Shown: piece by piece, positions 56,081 to 64,000 of the stretch
Numbering within the stretch: the stretch's first letter is position 1
Layout of the letters: every line of letters begins with the position of its first letter
Notes under the pieces: model-generated
Told to the model about the DNA's origin: nothing
Databases searched by the model: none
What the model saw: the letters and a program-made list of their open reading frames with translations, nothing else
Assembly (NCBI RefSeq): GCF_007827955.1
Contig: NZ_VITR01000019.1
Span: 52,203-116,202 of the forward strand
Direction of reading: 5' to 3'
Length of the DNA: 64,000 nt
Source of the DNA: Nitrospirillum pindoramense
GTDB lineage: Bacteria; Pseudomonadota; Alphaproteobacteria; Azospirillales; Azospirillaceae
Made by a program: the position numbers and the translations under genes

Positions 56081-58387
56081 ATGCCCCGCGCCCCCCTTCG
56101 CCGCCTTGCCGCCGGCGCCGCCCTTTGCGCCCTTGCCGCCGGTGGCGCGCTGGTTTCCCCCGCGCATGCCCAGATCCCGCTGGAAGCCGAAATGTCGGCG
56201 CGGGCCACCGCCGCCGCCGTGCCCCCCACCCCGTCGGTGCCGGGCCCCTGGATGGATGCCAAGCTGTCGCCGGATGAGCGCGCGCGCCTGCTGGAAAGCC
56301 AACTGACGCTGGATGAGCGCATCGGCATGCTGCACGGCATCATGGCCCTGCCCTACAAGATCGACCACCTGCCGGACGGGGTGGTCTGGTCCGCCGGCTA
56401 CATCCCCGGCGTGCCGCGCCTGGGCATCCCGGCCCTGCGCGAGACGGACGCCAGCCTGGGCGTCACCACCCCCCACCGCCTGCGCCCCGATGGCGCCACC
56501 GGGCTGCCCGCCGGCCTGGCCATCGCCGCGACATGGAGCCCGGAGCTGGCCTACCAGGGTGGCGCCATGGTGGGCGACGAGGCGGCGCGCAAGGGCTTCA
56601 ACGTCCTGCTGGGCGGCGGCGTGAACCTGACGCGCGAGCCCCGCAACGGCCGCAACTTCGAATATCTGGGGGAGGACCCGCTGCTGGCCGGCACGCTGGC
56701 GGGCCAGGCCATCCGCGGCACCCAGGACCAGCACATCGTGGCGACGGTGAAGCACTTCGCCATCAACAGCCAGGAATCCAGCCGCCGCGCCGTGAACGCG
56801 GTGATCGACGAGGCGTCGCTGCGCGAAAGCGACCTGCTGGCCTTCCAGTTCGCCATCGAGGCGGGCAAGCCCGGCTCCGTCATGTGTTCCTACAACCGCG
56901 TCAACGGCCCCTGGGCCTGCGATAACGATTTCCTGCTGAACAAGGTGCTGAAGGGCGACTGGGCCTATCCGGGCTGGGTCATGTCCGATTGGGGCGCCAC
57001 CCCGGCGCTGAGCGCCGCCATGAACGGCCTGGACCAGCAGTCGGGTGAGCAGATCGACAAGGAGGTGTTCTTCGACAAGCCGCTGAAGGCGGCGGTCGAG
57101 GCCGGGCAGATTCCGGCGGCCCGCGTATCGGACATGGTGCGGCGCATCCTGCGCTCCCTGTTCGCCACCGGGGTGTTCGACGTGAAGGCCCCCACCGGGC
57201 CCATCGACTTCCAGGGCCACGCCGACCTGACCCGCACGGTGGCGGAGCGCGGCATCGTGCTGCTGAAGAACAAGGGCGGCGTCCTGCCCCTCGCCAAAGG
57301 CAAGCGCATCGCCGTCATCGGCGGGCTGGCCGACGCCGGCGTGCTGTCGGGCGGCGGGTCGTCCCAGGTGCTGGCGGCCGACGGGCCCAACCATGATTAC
57401 AAGAACGGCGCCTTCATCCACATCGGCGGCACCGGGGAACTGGTCCACATCTCCGACGCCGTCTACCAGCCCGACGCGCCCCTGAAGGCCATCGAGGACA
57501 AGGCCGGCAAGGACGCCGTGTTCTTCGCCGACGGCCGCTACGTCAGCGAAAGCGTGGCCGCCGCCAAGCAGGCGGACGTGGTCCTCGTCTTCGCCACGCA
57601 ATGGAACATCGAGGGGCAGGACGTGCCGGACCTGACCCTGCCCCAGGGCCAGGACGCGGTGATCGCCGCCGTGGCCGCCGCCAACCCCAACACCATCGTC
57701 GTGCTGGAAACCGGTGGCCCCGTGGTCATGCCCTGGCTGGACAAGGTGGCCGGCGTGGTGGAGGCCTGGTACCCCGGCATCCGGGGCGGCCAGGCCATCG
57801 CCAACATCCTGTTCGGCGACGTCAACCCCTCGGGCCACCTGCCCATCACCTTCCCCCGGGATGAAAGCCAGTTGCCCAGCCCGGAGCTGGCCGGCTTTTA
57901 CGAGCGCGACCGCACCAAGCTGATCGACGCCCATTATCCGGAGAAGGCGGACGTCGGCTACCGCTGGTACGCGGCCAAGGGCCTGACGCCCCTGTTCCCC
58001 TTCGGCTATGGCCTCAGCTACACCACCTTCGCGCAAGGTGGGCTGAAGGCCGCCGCCGGCGCCCATGCCGGGGAGGCGATGAAGATCAGCTTCACCGTCA
58101 CCAACACCGGCGCCCGCCCCGGACAGGACGTGGGGCAGGTCTATCTGGTGTCGGGCCCGCAGGGGAAGCGCACCCGCCTGCTGGGCTTCGGCCGCGTGGA
58201 CCTGAAACCGGGCGAGCGCAAGACGGTCAGCGTCACCGTCGACCCGCGCCTGCTGGCCGATTTCGACGCCCAGGCCCATGAGTGGAAGGTGGCGGCCGGC
58301 AGCTACACCGTGGCCCTGGGCAGCGACGCCCTGACCCTGGGCGAGACGCAGACCGTGACACTGAAGGCCCAAACCCTGAAGCCGTGA
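56081..58387 (+). CDS. Glycoside hydrolase family 3 beta-glucosidase-like enzyme
   Basis: 768 residues with a signal peptide ending at PAHAQ (about 30). The N-terminal barrel (about 60-370) has VKHFAINSQE and the nucleophile Asp303 in WVMSDWGA. The second alpha/beta domain (about 390-600) includes ERGIVLLKNKGGVLPL and HLPITFP. A fibronectin type III-like domain closes the protein. The layout is that of three-domain GH3 beta-glucosidases and xylosidases acting in the periplasm. Start ATG 56081 with GAGGGAG upstream. A strong hairpin follows at 58412-58442. Confidence 0.93.
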   Translation: MPRAPLRRLAAGAALCALAAGGALVSPAHAQIPLEAEMSARATAAAVPPTPSVPGPWMDAKLSPDERARLLESQLTLDERIGMLHGIMALPYKIDHLPDGVVWSAGYIPGVPRLGIPALRETDASLGVTTPHRLRPDGATGLPAGLAIAATWSPELAYQGGAMVGDEAARKGFNVLLGGGVNLTREPRNGRNFEYLGEDPLLAGTLAGQAIRGTQDQHIVATVKHFAINSQESSRRAVNAVIDEASLRESDLLAFQFAIEAGKPGSVMCSYNRVNGPWACDNDFLLNKVLKGDWAYPGWVMSDWGATPALSAAMNGLDQQSGEQIDKEVFFDKPLKAAVEAGQIPAARVSDMVRRILRSLFATGVFDVKAPTGPIDFQGHADLTRTVAERGIVLLKNKGGVLPLAKGKRIAVIGGLADAGVLSGGGSSQVLAADGPNHDYKNGAFIHIGGTGELVHISDAVYQPDAPLKAIEDKAGKDAVFFADGRYVSESVAAAKQADVVLVFATQWNIEGQDVPDLTLPQGQDAVIAAVAAANPNTIVVLETGGPVVMPWLDKVAGVVEAWYPGIRGGQAIANILFGDVNPSGHLPITFPRDESQLPSPELAGFYERDRTKLIDAHYPEKADVGYRWYAAKGLTPLFPFGYGLSYTTFAQGGLKAAAGAHAGEAMKISFTVTNTGARPGQDVGQVYLVSGPQGKRTRLLGFGRVDLKPGERKTVSVTVDPRLLADFDAQAHEWKVAAGSYTVALGSDALTLGETQTVTLKAQTLKP

Positions 58388-58411
58388 TCCTGAAGCTGCT
58401 GTGACTCTTGG

Positions 58412-58442
58412 CCTGGCAAGCGCCCTCTCGGCGCTTGCCAGG
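58412..58442. terminator. Perfect 13-bp hairpin between the GH3 and GMC genes
   Basis: CCTGGCAAGCGCC (58412-58424) and GGCGCTTGCCAGG (58430-58442) are exact inverted arms around CTCTC. It lies 24 bases past the GH3 stop codon. There is no T run, so it may be a Rho-assisted or RNA-protecting structure rather than a classic intrinsic terminator. Confidence 0.6.
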
Positions 58443-58497
58443 GGGCTTGCGGACGGCCGACACTGGCGGGAAACAACCGCCTGGGAGGGCCGCCCGC

Positions 58498-60120
58498 ATG
58501 ATCACCGCCACCGCCGAAACCGACATCTTCGACTACATCGTCGTGGGCGCGGGCTCGGCCGGGTGCGTACTGGCCAACCGGCTGTCGGCCGATCCCACCG
58601 TGCGCGTGGCCCTGGTGGAGGCCGGGGGCAAGGACGACTGGCTCTGGTTCCACATCCCCGTCGGCTATCTCTTCGCCATCGGCAATCCCCGCGCCGACTG
58701 GATGTTCAAGACCGAGGCGGTGCCGGGCCTGAACGGCCGCAGCCTAGCCTATCCGCGCGGCAAGGTGCTGGGCGGCTGCTCGGCCATCAACGCCATGATC
58801 TACATGCGCGGCCAGGCCGCCGACTATGACGGCTGGCGCCAGATGGGGCTGCCGGGCTGGGGCTGGGACGATGTGCTGCCCACCTTCCTGGCGCAGGAGG
58901 ACCATGTGGCGGGCGCCAGCCCTTTTCACGGCGCCGGGGGCGAATGGCATGTGGACCATCCCCGCATCCGCTGGGCCCTGCTGGACGCCTTTATCGACGC
59001 CGCCGGTCAGTGCGGCATCCCCCGCACCGAGGATTTCAACCAAGGCGACAACGAGGGCTGCGGCTATTTCCAGGTGAACCAGAAGGGTGGCCGGCGGTGG
59101 AGTGCCGCCCGCGCCTTCCTCGACCCCGTGCGCCACCGCCCCAACCTGACCGTCATCACCAGCACCCTGGCGGAGCGCCTGACCATCGATGGCACGCGCG
59201 TCCGCGGCGTGCGCCTGCGCATCCCGCACGGCCCCCGCACCCTGGCGGCGCGGCGGGAAGTGGTGGTGGCCACCGGCGCCGTGGCGACGCCGGCCCTGTT
59301 GGAACGCTCCGGCATCGGCGCCGGCGCGCGGGTGCGCGACCTGGGTGTCGCGGTCATCGCCGACCGGCCGGGGGTGGGGGAGAATTTGCAGGATCACCTG
59401 CAACTGCGCCCCATCTTCAAGGTGACGGGCGTGCCCACCCTGAACCTGCTGTACAAGTCCCTGCCCCGCCGGGCGTGGATGGCGCTGGACTATGCCCTGC
59501 GCCGGCGCGGGCCGCTGACCATGGCGCCGTCGCAACTGGGCGCCTTCACCCGCAGCGGGCCGGAATACGCCACCCCCAACCTGCAATTCCACATCCAGCC
59601 CCTGTCGCTGGACAAGTTCGGCGATACCCTGCACCCCTTCGGCGCCTTCACCGCCAGCGTCTGCAACCTGCGCCCCACCAGCCGGGGCAGCATTCACGCC
59701 CGTGGCCCCGACCCGGCCGACGCCCCGGTCATCCAGCCCAACTACCTGGCGACGGAGGAGGACAGGCGGGTGGCGGCGGACAGCCTGCGCCTGGCCCGCC
59801 GCATCGCCCAGGCCCCGGCGCTGGCCGCCTTCCAGCCGGAGGAATACAAGCCCGGCGCCCATCTGCGCAGCGACGCCGACATCGCGCAGGCCGCCGGCGA
59901 CGTGGGCACCACCATCTTCCACCCCGTGGGCACCGCCCGCATGGGCACCGAAGACGACCCGCACGCCGTCACCGACGCCCGCCTGCGCGTCATCGGCGTG
60001 CAGGGCCTGCGCGTGGCCGACGCCTCCGTCATGCCGCGCATCACCTCGGGCAACACCGCCGCCCCCACCATGATGATCGCGGAGCGAGCGGCGGCGATGA
60101 TGGTGGAGGACGCGCGGTAG
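58498..60120 (+). CDS. GMC-family FAD oxidoreductase (choline/alcohol dehydrogenase-like)
   Basis: 540 residues. The FAD motif is IVVGAGSAGCVLANRLS, then YPRGKVLGGCSAINAMIYMRG (GMC signature 1) and ATGAVATPALLERSGIG (signature 2). The C-terminal active site has FHPVGTARMG with the catalytic His and TSGNTAAPTMMIAERAA with the partner Asn. ATG 58498 follows GGGAGGG by eight bases. Related enzymes oxidise choline, aliphatic or polyethylene-glycol-type alcohols; the substrate cannot be inferred from context. Confidence 0.93.
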   Translation: MITATAETDIFDYIVVGAGSAGCVLANRLSADPTVRVALVEAGGKDDWLWFHIPVGYLFAIGNPRADWMFKTEAVPGLNGRSLAYPRGKVLGGCSAINAMIYMRGQAADYDGWRQMGLPGWGWDDVLPTFLAQEDHVAGASPFHGAGGEWHVDHPRIRWALLDAFIDAAGQCGIPRTEDFNQGDNEGCGYFQVNQKGGRRWSAARAFLDPVRHRPNLTVITSTLAERLTIDGTRVRGVRLRIPHGPRTLAARREVVVATGAVATPALLERSGIGAGARVRDLGVAVIADRPGVGENLQDHLQLRPIFKVTGVPTLNLLYKSLPRRAWMALDYALRRRGPLTMAPSQLGAFTRSGPEYATPNLQFHIQPLSLDKFGDTLHPFGAFTASVCNLRPTSRGSIHARGPDPADAPVIQPNYLATEEDRRVAADSLRLARRIAQAPALAAFQPEEYKPGAHLRSDADIAQAAGDVGTTIFHPVGTARMGTEDDPHAVTDARLRVIGVQGLRVADASVMPRITSGNTAAPTMMIAERAAAMMVEDAR

Positions 60121-60135
60121 CTTGGGCCGGTGTCC

Positions 60136-60465
60136 CTATGCCCCTGCCTTCGCGTAGGCGTTCAGGATCGCCGCGATGAGGCCCGGGAAGCGCTGATCCA
60201 CCTCGGAACAGCGCGAATGGTTGCGCATCTCCACGCCATGCCGCTCACACCGGATCAGGCCGGCCTCGCGCAGCACCTTGATGTGGTGGGACAGCGATGA
60301 TTTGGGGATGACCCGGTCACCCACCGCCGCGAACGCGGAGCATGCCTGCACACAGCCCATACCCGCGATCTGGGTGAAGATCGCCGCCCGCACCGGATCG
60401 GACAGGGCGTGGAGGATCGCTTCCGGTCGTACGTCGTCAAGCGCGGGGTGAAAAAGGGGCCTCAT
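60136..60465 (-). CDS. ArsR-family winged-helix repressor
   Basis: 109 residues. ILHALSDPVRAAIFTQI and KSSLSHHIKVLREAGLIRCERHG form the winged-helix of ArsR regulators. Cysteines lie at CVQAC before the recognition helix and near the C-terminus (SRCSEVD), so thiol or metal sensing is conceivable but not canonical. It is divergent from the SDR gene with a shared palindrome at 60503-60525, so it most likely represses that gene and itself. The start ATG 60465 has no good ribosome site. Confidence 0.88.
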   Translation of the reverse strand: MRPLFHPALDDVRPEAILHALSDPVRAAIFTQIAGMGCVQACSAFAAVGDRVIPKSSLSHHIKVLREAGLIRCERHGVEMRNHSRCSEVDQRFPGLIAAILNAYAKAGA

Positions 60466-60502
60466 GACTTTTTTAATATGTGGGGGGTTGTTGGCCGGTT
60501 CA

Positions 60503-60525
60503 ATAGTTCCGATATTCCGAACTAT
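60503..60525. promoter_or_regulatory. ArsR-type operator between divergent regulator and SDR genes
   Basis: ATAGTTC (60503-60509) and GAACTAT (60519-60525) are exact seven-base inverted arms around nine bases. The site lies 38 bases from the ArsR-type start and 64 from the SDR start, in a 123-base gap. Position and symmetry suit the regulator binding site. Confidence 0.7.
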
Positions 60526-60588
60526 GGGACAAAGCCGGCATCCTGCGGCTGACCCCAGTTCGGCCCCCAATTCAAAGGAATGGAAAAC

Positions 60589-61335
60589 ATGGGAAAGCTT
60601 ACCGATAAGGTCGCCGTGGTGACGGGCGCGTCCAAGGGCATCGGCGCCGGCATCGCCAAGGCGCTGGCGGCGGAAGGCGCCGCCGTGGTGGTCAATTATG
60701 CATCGAGCAAGGCCGGCGCGGACGCGGTGGTCCAGGCGATCACGGCGGCGGGCGGCAAGGCCATCGCCGTGCAGGGCGACGTCACCAAGGCGGACCAGGC
60801 GCAGGGCCTGATCGACGCGGCGGTCAAGGAATTCGGCCGCCTGGACATCCTGGTCAACAACTCCGGCGTTTATGAATTCGCCGCCATCGGGGAGGTGACC
60901 GAGGCCCACTACCGCCGCATCTTCGACGTGAACGTACTGGGCCTGCTGCTGACCACCCAGGCGGCCGCGAAGCACCTGGGCGAAGGGGGCAGCATCATCA
61001 ACATCTCCTCCGCCGTCACCAGCCTGTTCGTGCCGAACTCGGCCGTCTATACCGGGACCAAGGGCGCGGTGGACGCCATCACCGGCGTGCTGGCCAATGA
61101 GTTGGGCCCGCGCAAGATCCGGGTCAACGCCATCAATCCGGGCATCGTCGAGACCGAGGGCACGCAAACCGCCGGGTTCGTCGGCTCCGACTTCGAGCAA
61201 GGCATCGTGGCGCAGACCCCGCTGGGCCGCACGGGCCAGCCGGACGACATCGCGGCCGTGGCCGTCTTCCTCGCCTCCGACGACGCCCGCTGGCTGACCG
61301 GCGAACGCCTGACCGCCAGCGGCGGCCTGCGCTGA
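60589..61335 (+). CDS. Short-chain dehydrogenase/reductase
   Basis: 248 residues of a classical SDR. The cofactor motif is TGASKGIG (12-19), structural NNSG is at 90-93, and the catalytic Ser near 140, Tyr154 and Lys158 are in INISSAV and YTGTK. NPGIVETEGTQ is the usual substrate-loop region. The Asn41-like acceptor environment (NYASS) suggests NADP(H) preference, an inference. ATG 60589 is preferred because AAAGGA is nine bases upstream; ATG 60580 is too close to it. It is divergent from its presumed ArsR-type repressor. Confidence 0.9.
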   Translation: MGKLTDKVAVVTGASKGIGAGIAKALAAEGAAVVVNYASSKAGADAVVQAITAAGGKAIAVQGDVTKADQAQGLIDAAVKEFGRLDILVNNSGVYEFAAIGEVTEAHYRRIFDVNVLGLLLTTQAAAKHLGEGGSIINISSAVTSLFVPNSAVYTGTKGAVDAITGVLANELGPRKIRVNAINPGIVETEGTQTAGFVGSDFEQGIVAQTPLGRTGQPDDIAAVAVFLASDDARWLTGERLTASGGLR

Positions 61336-61716
61336 ACGGCATGCCCCGTCTCGTGCGCTCCCCTTCACGGGGGAGCGCATCAACAACACTGTGGGCTGAC
61401 CCATAACCATAAAGCGAGAAAGGCGGGCGAGGCCGGCCGCCAAAGTTCGGGCAAGATTGCTGCATGTCCTGAACCAAGCCTCACCCAATTGATGCGAAAG
61501 CCGACTGTCCTGACGCCGTAGATCGAGAAAGCCGCGTCTGTCCGCTTTGCGCCCCATCTCCGTCATTAAGCGCGAGCGACGCCTATCGCCCGCCTGCCAT
61601 ACTTATTACGGTTGGGCCAGCGCCCGACGCGCGCGAATTTACTTTCTACATACCACCTAGTACGCGATATTGTGGGAGAGGTAGGCGGCTAGACAGTTCA
61701 AGGTTGCGTTGGCAGG
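61336..61716. other. Boundary region between core genes and the ABC-3C island
   Basis: 381 bases without a supported gene. A nine-base GC hairpin follows the SDR gene (61355-61378). Beyond about 61480 the sequence becomes clearly less GC-rich, and the codon use of the next three genes follows suit, marking an acquired segment. No tRNA or clear attachment site was found. Confidence 0.5.
61355..61378 (+). terminator. Hairpin after the SDR gene
   Basis: GCGCTCCCC (61355-61363) pairs exactly with GGGGAGCGC (61370-61378) around six bases, 20 bases past the SDR stop codon. No T run follows, so termination strength is uncertain. Confidence 0.5.
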
Positions 61717-62922
61717 ATGTCATCTTTCACATTCGAACTGATTGCAGGAGGCACGGGGTCTTTCGATGTGATCTTCATCCATGGGCTCTCGGGGGATCCG
61801 AAGGGGACATGGACCTGCGCAACCGCAACCAATCACGCCGATGCGTATTGGCCCCAATGGATCGCGCAGGATGTGGGGATGGCGAACGTATACGCACTCG
61901 GATATCCGGCAGAGCTTTTCGCCAAATGGATCGAAGAGAGCATGTCGCTCTACGAACGCGCGAAAGCTGTACTTGAACATCTCGCCGGGCTGGATTTCGG
62001 GTCGCGCCCCATCGCTGTGATCGCGCATAGCCTCGGCGGTCTTCTGGCTAAGCAAATCATCCGCACTGGCTCGGAATCCGAAGACTCCGACTGGCAGAAA
62101 ATTGCCAAAAGCATCAAATTCGTCGCGTTTTTGGCCACACCCCATTCCGGTTCGAGCCTCGCGTCGGCGCTTGGCTTCGTCGCGACCAAATTCATTTCGA
62201 AACACATCGAGACGTTGAAAGCGGGCAACCCGCAGCTAGACGAACTCAACCAATCCTACCGCATGTTAGCTGGCAAGCAGGGAATTGCGACTACCGCTTA
62301 CTATGAAACGCTCAAGACTAAGGGCGCGCACGTCGTCACAAAAGAGAGCGCGGATCCCGGCGTTAGCGGTGTCAACCCAATACCCATCGACGCGGACCAC
62401 GTGACGATATGTAAGCCTGTCGATCGCAACGCGCCGATTTATCGCAGCGTTCTTCGCCATATCAAGAAATTCGCAGGTGGCTGCCAGCAACCGGCCGGCT
62501 TGGCCGCAGGGAAGGAGCCCGGCGCTTTCTTTGCCGCCGAGGACTATAGTACCAAGTCCACGGATCGACGTGACCTGCTTGAGAAGCTTGCCGCTGCGAA
62601 TCGCGAACACGAATATCGCATAGCCAATGAGGCGCAGAACAAGTTCGCACAATCCTATATGAAGCTTGGCCTACACGCGGCAGCCAGGGAAGCGAACGAC
62701 AATCTTCTTAGTGAAGTGCAGCAGCGTTTCGAGACGCATGTCTACCTAGCACAGATATGCAAGGGCGCTTCGGACAAAGCGATATCAAACGCAATTCAGA
62801 TGGAAGTAGTTGACGCTCTGGTTGCCAAATATGGGAGCAGTCATAAGCTGCGCGCCCGAACCGTCATTGAGGCCATGTATTTCCTCACCGAACAGTGCCA
62901 TCTGCGATGGGACCCAGAATGA
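61717..62922 (+). CDS. Alpha/beta hydrolase effector of an ABC-three-component (ABC-3C) system
   Basis: 401 residues. The N-terminal domain (about 1-255) is an alpha/beta hydrolase of the PGAP1/DUF676-like lipase type: VIFIHGLSGD (oxyanion region), IAHSLGGLL with nucleophile Ser105, ATPHSGS, and His228 in DADHVTI. Residues about 275-400 are helical, starting YSTKSTDRRDLLEKLAAAN, and match the C-terminal domain that links effectors to ABC-3C partners. Such systems are thought to defend against phage or other invaders, the effector attacking a cell component when triggered. It overlaps the middle component by ATGA. GC is clearly lower than in the flanking genes. Confidence 0.75.
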   Translation: MSSFTFELIAGGTGSFDVIFIHGLSGDPKGTWTCATATNHADAYWPQWIAQDVGMANVYALGYPAELFAKWIEESMSLYERAKAVLEHLAGLDFGSRPIAVIAHSLGGLLAKQIIRTGSESEDSDWQKIAKSIKFVAFLATPHSGSSLASALGFVATKFISKHIETLKAGNPQLDELNQSYRMLAGKQGIATTAYYETLKTKGAHVVTKESADPGVSGVNPIPIDADHVTICKPVDRNAPIYRSVLRHIKKFAGGCQQPAGLAAGKEPGAFFAAEDYSTKSTDRRDLLEKLAAANREHEYRIANEAQNKFAQSYMKLGLHAAAREANDNLLSEVQQRFETHVYLAQICKGASDKAISNAIQMEVVDALVAKYGSSHKLRARTVIEAMYFLTEQCHLRWDPE

Positions 62923-63419
62923 ACCTGCGCCTATGGTACCCGCAACTTGACGTTTATGACACAGTCAGGCGTATGCTCGGCCTGCTGATAGCTTGGCCTG
63001 ACCAGGATCTAACCTTGGAGCGGCTTTATATCTCGGACTTTTATTTAGCCAATCCGCCGCTACTGCATAAAACGCATATGCCATTGGAGATCCGCAAGGA
63101 ATTCCATGCATTGTCAATCGTGAAACCTGAGAAGGGATTCCTGAGCTTTCCCTCACCCCAGATGCTTTTCGCCAAGATGGAGCCGGTGCAAAAGGAAGCG
63201 CTACGCACCCTGGTCGGCAAGGGTTTCGTAGCCGTTAACGCGCTTAGAGCCGGTAAGGTGGTCGCTGACGAAAAGCTCGCCCAAGTTGGTGATATGGTCG
63301 TCATGAGCTCGGACGAACACCGCGTTGTCAGCTTTCTGACGAGAGCCTTTGCGGGCATCGGCGCAGGTGTGCCTGGGGATCTACGCCTTGCCACGGGTTT
63401 GCGGAGACCCGGCACATGA
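62919..63419 (+). CDS. ABC-3C middle component
   Basis: 166 residues. The ATG at 62919 overlaps the effector stop codon, and the TGA overlaps the ATPase start at 63416, so all three genes are coupled. Features include RLYISDFYLANPPLLHK near the N-terminus and MVVMSSDEHRVVSFLTRAFAG near the C-terminus. These fit the small helical middle component that sits between effector and ATPase in ABC-3C systems. An earlier GTG at 62895 is possible but lacks the coupling. The assignment rests mainly on gene order and size. Confidence 0.72.
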   Translation: MNLRLWYPQLDVYDTVRRMLGLLIAWPDQDLTLERLYISDFYLANPPLLHKTHMPLEIRKEFHALSIVKPEKGFLSFPSPQMLFAKMEPVQKEALRTLVGKGFVAVNALRAGKVVADEKLAQVGDMVVMSSDEHRVVSFLTRAFAGIGAGVPGDLRLATGLRRPGT

Positions 63420-63928
63420 GCTTCAGCCTTCTCACTCTCAAACGCCTGTGCATCTTTTCGCATGCTCGCCCAGTCTACGATGAGCAATTCCATCAGGGCG
63501 TGAACATCATTCGTGGCGATAATGGCTCGGGCAAGTCAACAATTGCCGATTTCATCTTTTACGTACTTGGCGGCGAATTCGACGAGTGGAAGGACAAGGC
63601 CAGTCTCTGCACCGAAGTCCGTGCGGAAGTCGCGACTACCTCGGGGCCCTTGACACTGCGCCGACTAATTGGAACCAAGCAGGAACCAATCACCGTATTT
63701 TTTGGCCCGATGGCAGGCGCGATCAACAGCCCAATCGAAGGCTGGGAGCGTTATCCAATCCGGCGCAATACCGACAAGCAACTCGGCTTCTCACAAGTAC
63801 TGTTCCGGGCCTGCGGCATTCCTGAGGCACCGACAATCGAAGGCGGCAACGTCACAGCACATCAGATCCTGCGCTTGTTATATTCTGACCAGCGCACGCC
63901 CGCGCTGGGCTGCTGCCGGCTTGGATGA
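63416..63928 (+). pseudogene. ABC-3C SMC/Rad50-type ATPase, truncated by an insertion
   Basis: Only about 160 residues of host-like sequence are left of a protein that should be several times longer. The start SFSLLTLKRLCIFSH and Walker A GDNGSGKSTI (about residues 34-43) are intact. The segment ILRLLYSDQRTP resembles the conserved DQ-x-(T/S)P region of ABC-3C ATPases. After that the frame reads into the end of an insertion sequence and stops at 63928, missing the coiled coil, signature, Walker B and D-loop. The ATPase cannot work as encoded here unless the rest is supplied elsewhere. It overlaps the middle component by four bases. Confidence 0.78.
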
Positions 63929-64000
63929 CACCGGGATAAGCTCGATTAAGCTACCCCAGCGTTTCGTTCGAAGTCGACCGGGCTGAGGTAGCCCAGGGTC
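63922..64000 (-). mobile_element. End of an IS3-family insertion sequence (continues beyond the window)
   Basis: Starting near TGGATGACACCGGG (63922), the sequence matches the end of an IS3-type element and carries the transposase 3' end on the minus strand. The terminal TG fits IS3-family inverted repeats. The exact junction lies between about 63898 and 63922. The other end and the target duplication are outside the window. Confidence 0.6.
63946..64000 (-). CDS. IS3-family transposase, C-terminal fragment
   Basis: Only the last 17 codons are in view, reading TLGYLSPVDFERNAGVA and then TAA. The block LGYLSPxxFE is the well-known C-terminal end of IS3-family OrfB (DDE) transposases. The rest of the protein lies outside the window. 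Its orientation is opposite to the ABC-3C operon it interrupts. Confidence 0.75.
   Translation of the reverse strand, partial: TLGYLSPVDFERNAGVA

Noticed and set aside
55853..58372. Upstream extension of the 123-residue minus-strand gene across the GH3 gene
   Set aside because: The extension is antisense to a clear GH3 enzyme. The ribosome site at 55852 explains the real start.
63416..63928. A genuine short ATPase of about 170 residues
   Set aside because: It lacks the signature, Walker B and coiled coil, and its last residues are encoded by what looks like insertion-sequence DNA. A truncated gene is the better reading.

Overview
The window is 64 kb of GC-rich, densely packed bacterial chromosome. 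It has TonB-dependent receptors, a periplasmic Cu/Zn superoxide dismutase, an Anbu proteasome-like operon, many sensor kinases and an MCP. This fits an alphaproteobacterium, most likely of the Rhodospirillales/Azospirillaceae type; that placement is an inference from gene content and base composition. I see no rRNA, tRNA or CRISPR array.

Layout. 1-4.4 kb: a TonB-dependent receptor with a downstream flavin-dependent halogenase-like gene cut by the window edge. 4.5-9.7 kb: a four-gene operon (response regulator, histidine kinase, LolD-like ATPase, double-FtsX permease) resembling sensor/ABC stress modules. 9.9-12.8 kb: sodC, a TPR plus aspartyl/asparaginyl hydroxylase, a DUF6356-like small protein and an Lrp/AsnC regulator. 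13-18 kb: two sensor kinases, one with a degraded ATPase domain. 17.9-21.3 kb: an Anbu locus (Anbu, alpha-E, circularly permuted ATP-grasp) without its usual transglutaminase. 21.7-31 kb: LysR, a YeiH-type transporter, a D,D-carboxypeptidase with an unusual basic tail, AraC, DMT and MFS transporters, an FAD oxidoreductase and an unrecognised 529-residue protein. 31-37.5 kb: a second TonB receptor followed by a nucleoside hydrolase, a glycosidase-like/SUMF1 fusion and a solute-binding protein, all on one strand.

38.3-46.9 kb is a surface-polysaccharide locus with an unexpected member. A Wzm/Wzt-like ABC exporter is followed by a MotA/ExbB-like and an OmpA/MotB-like protein (a ZorA/ZorB-like ion-driven motor pair), then an AGE-family sugar epimerase. 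Facing this operon are a HAD protein and a two-domain GT2 glycosyltransferase that overlap by four bases. An exporter and a proton-motor pair in one operon is the most interesting possible new system here.

47-61.3 kb carries a hybrid kinase divergent from an MCP, small metabolic genes (GNAT, rhodanese, VOC), two tandem zinc-ribbon membrane proteins, a GlxA-type regulator, a GH3 glucosidase, a GMC oxidoreductase and a divergent ArsR/SDR pair sharing a palindromic operator. From about 61.4 kb the base composition falls and an accessory island begins. It holds a three-gene ABC-three-component (ABC-3C) type conflict system: an alpha/beta hydrolase effector, a middle component and a chromosome-segregation-type ATPase, each overlapping the next by ATGA. 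The ATPase is broken near 63.9 kb by what appears to be an IS3-family element running off the end.
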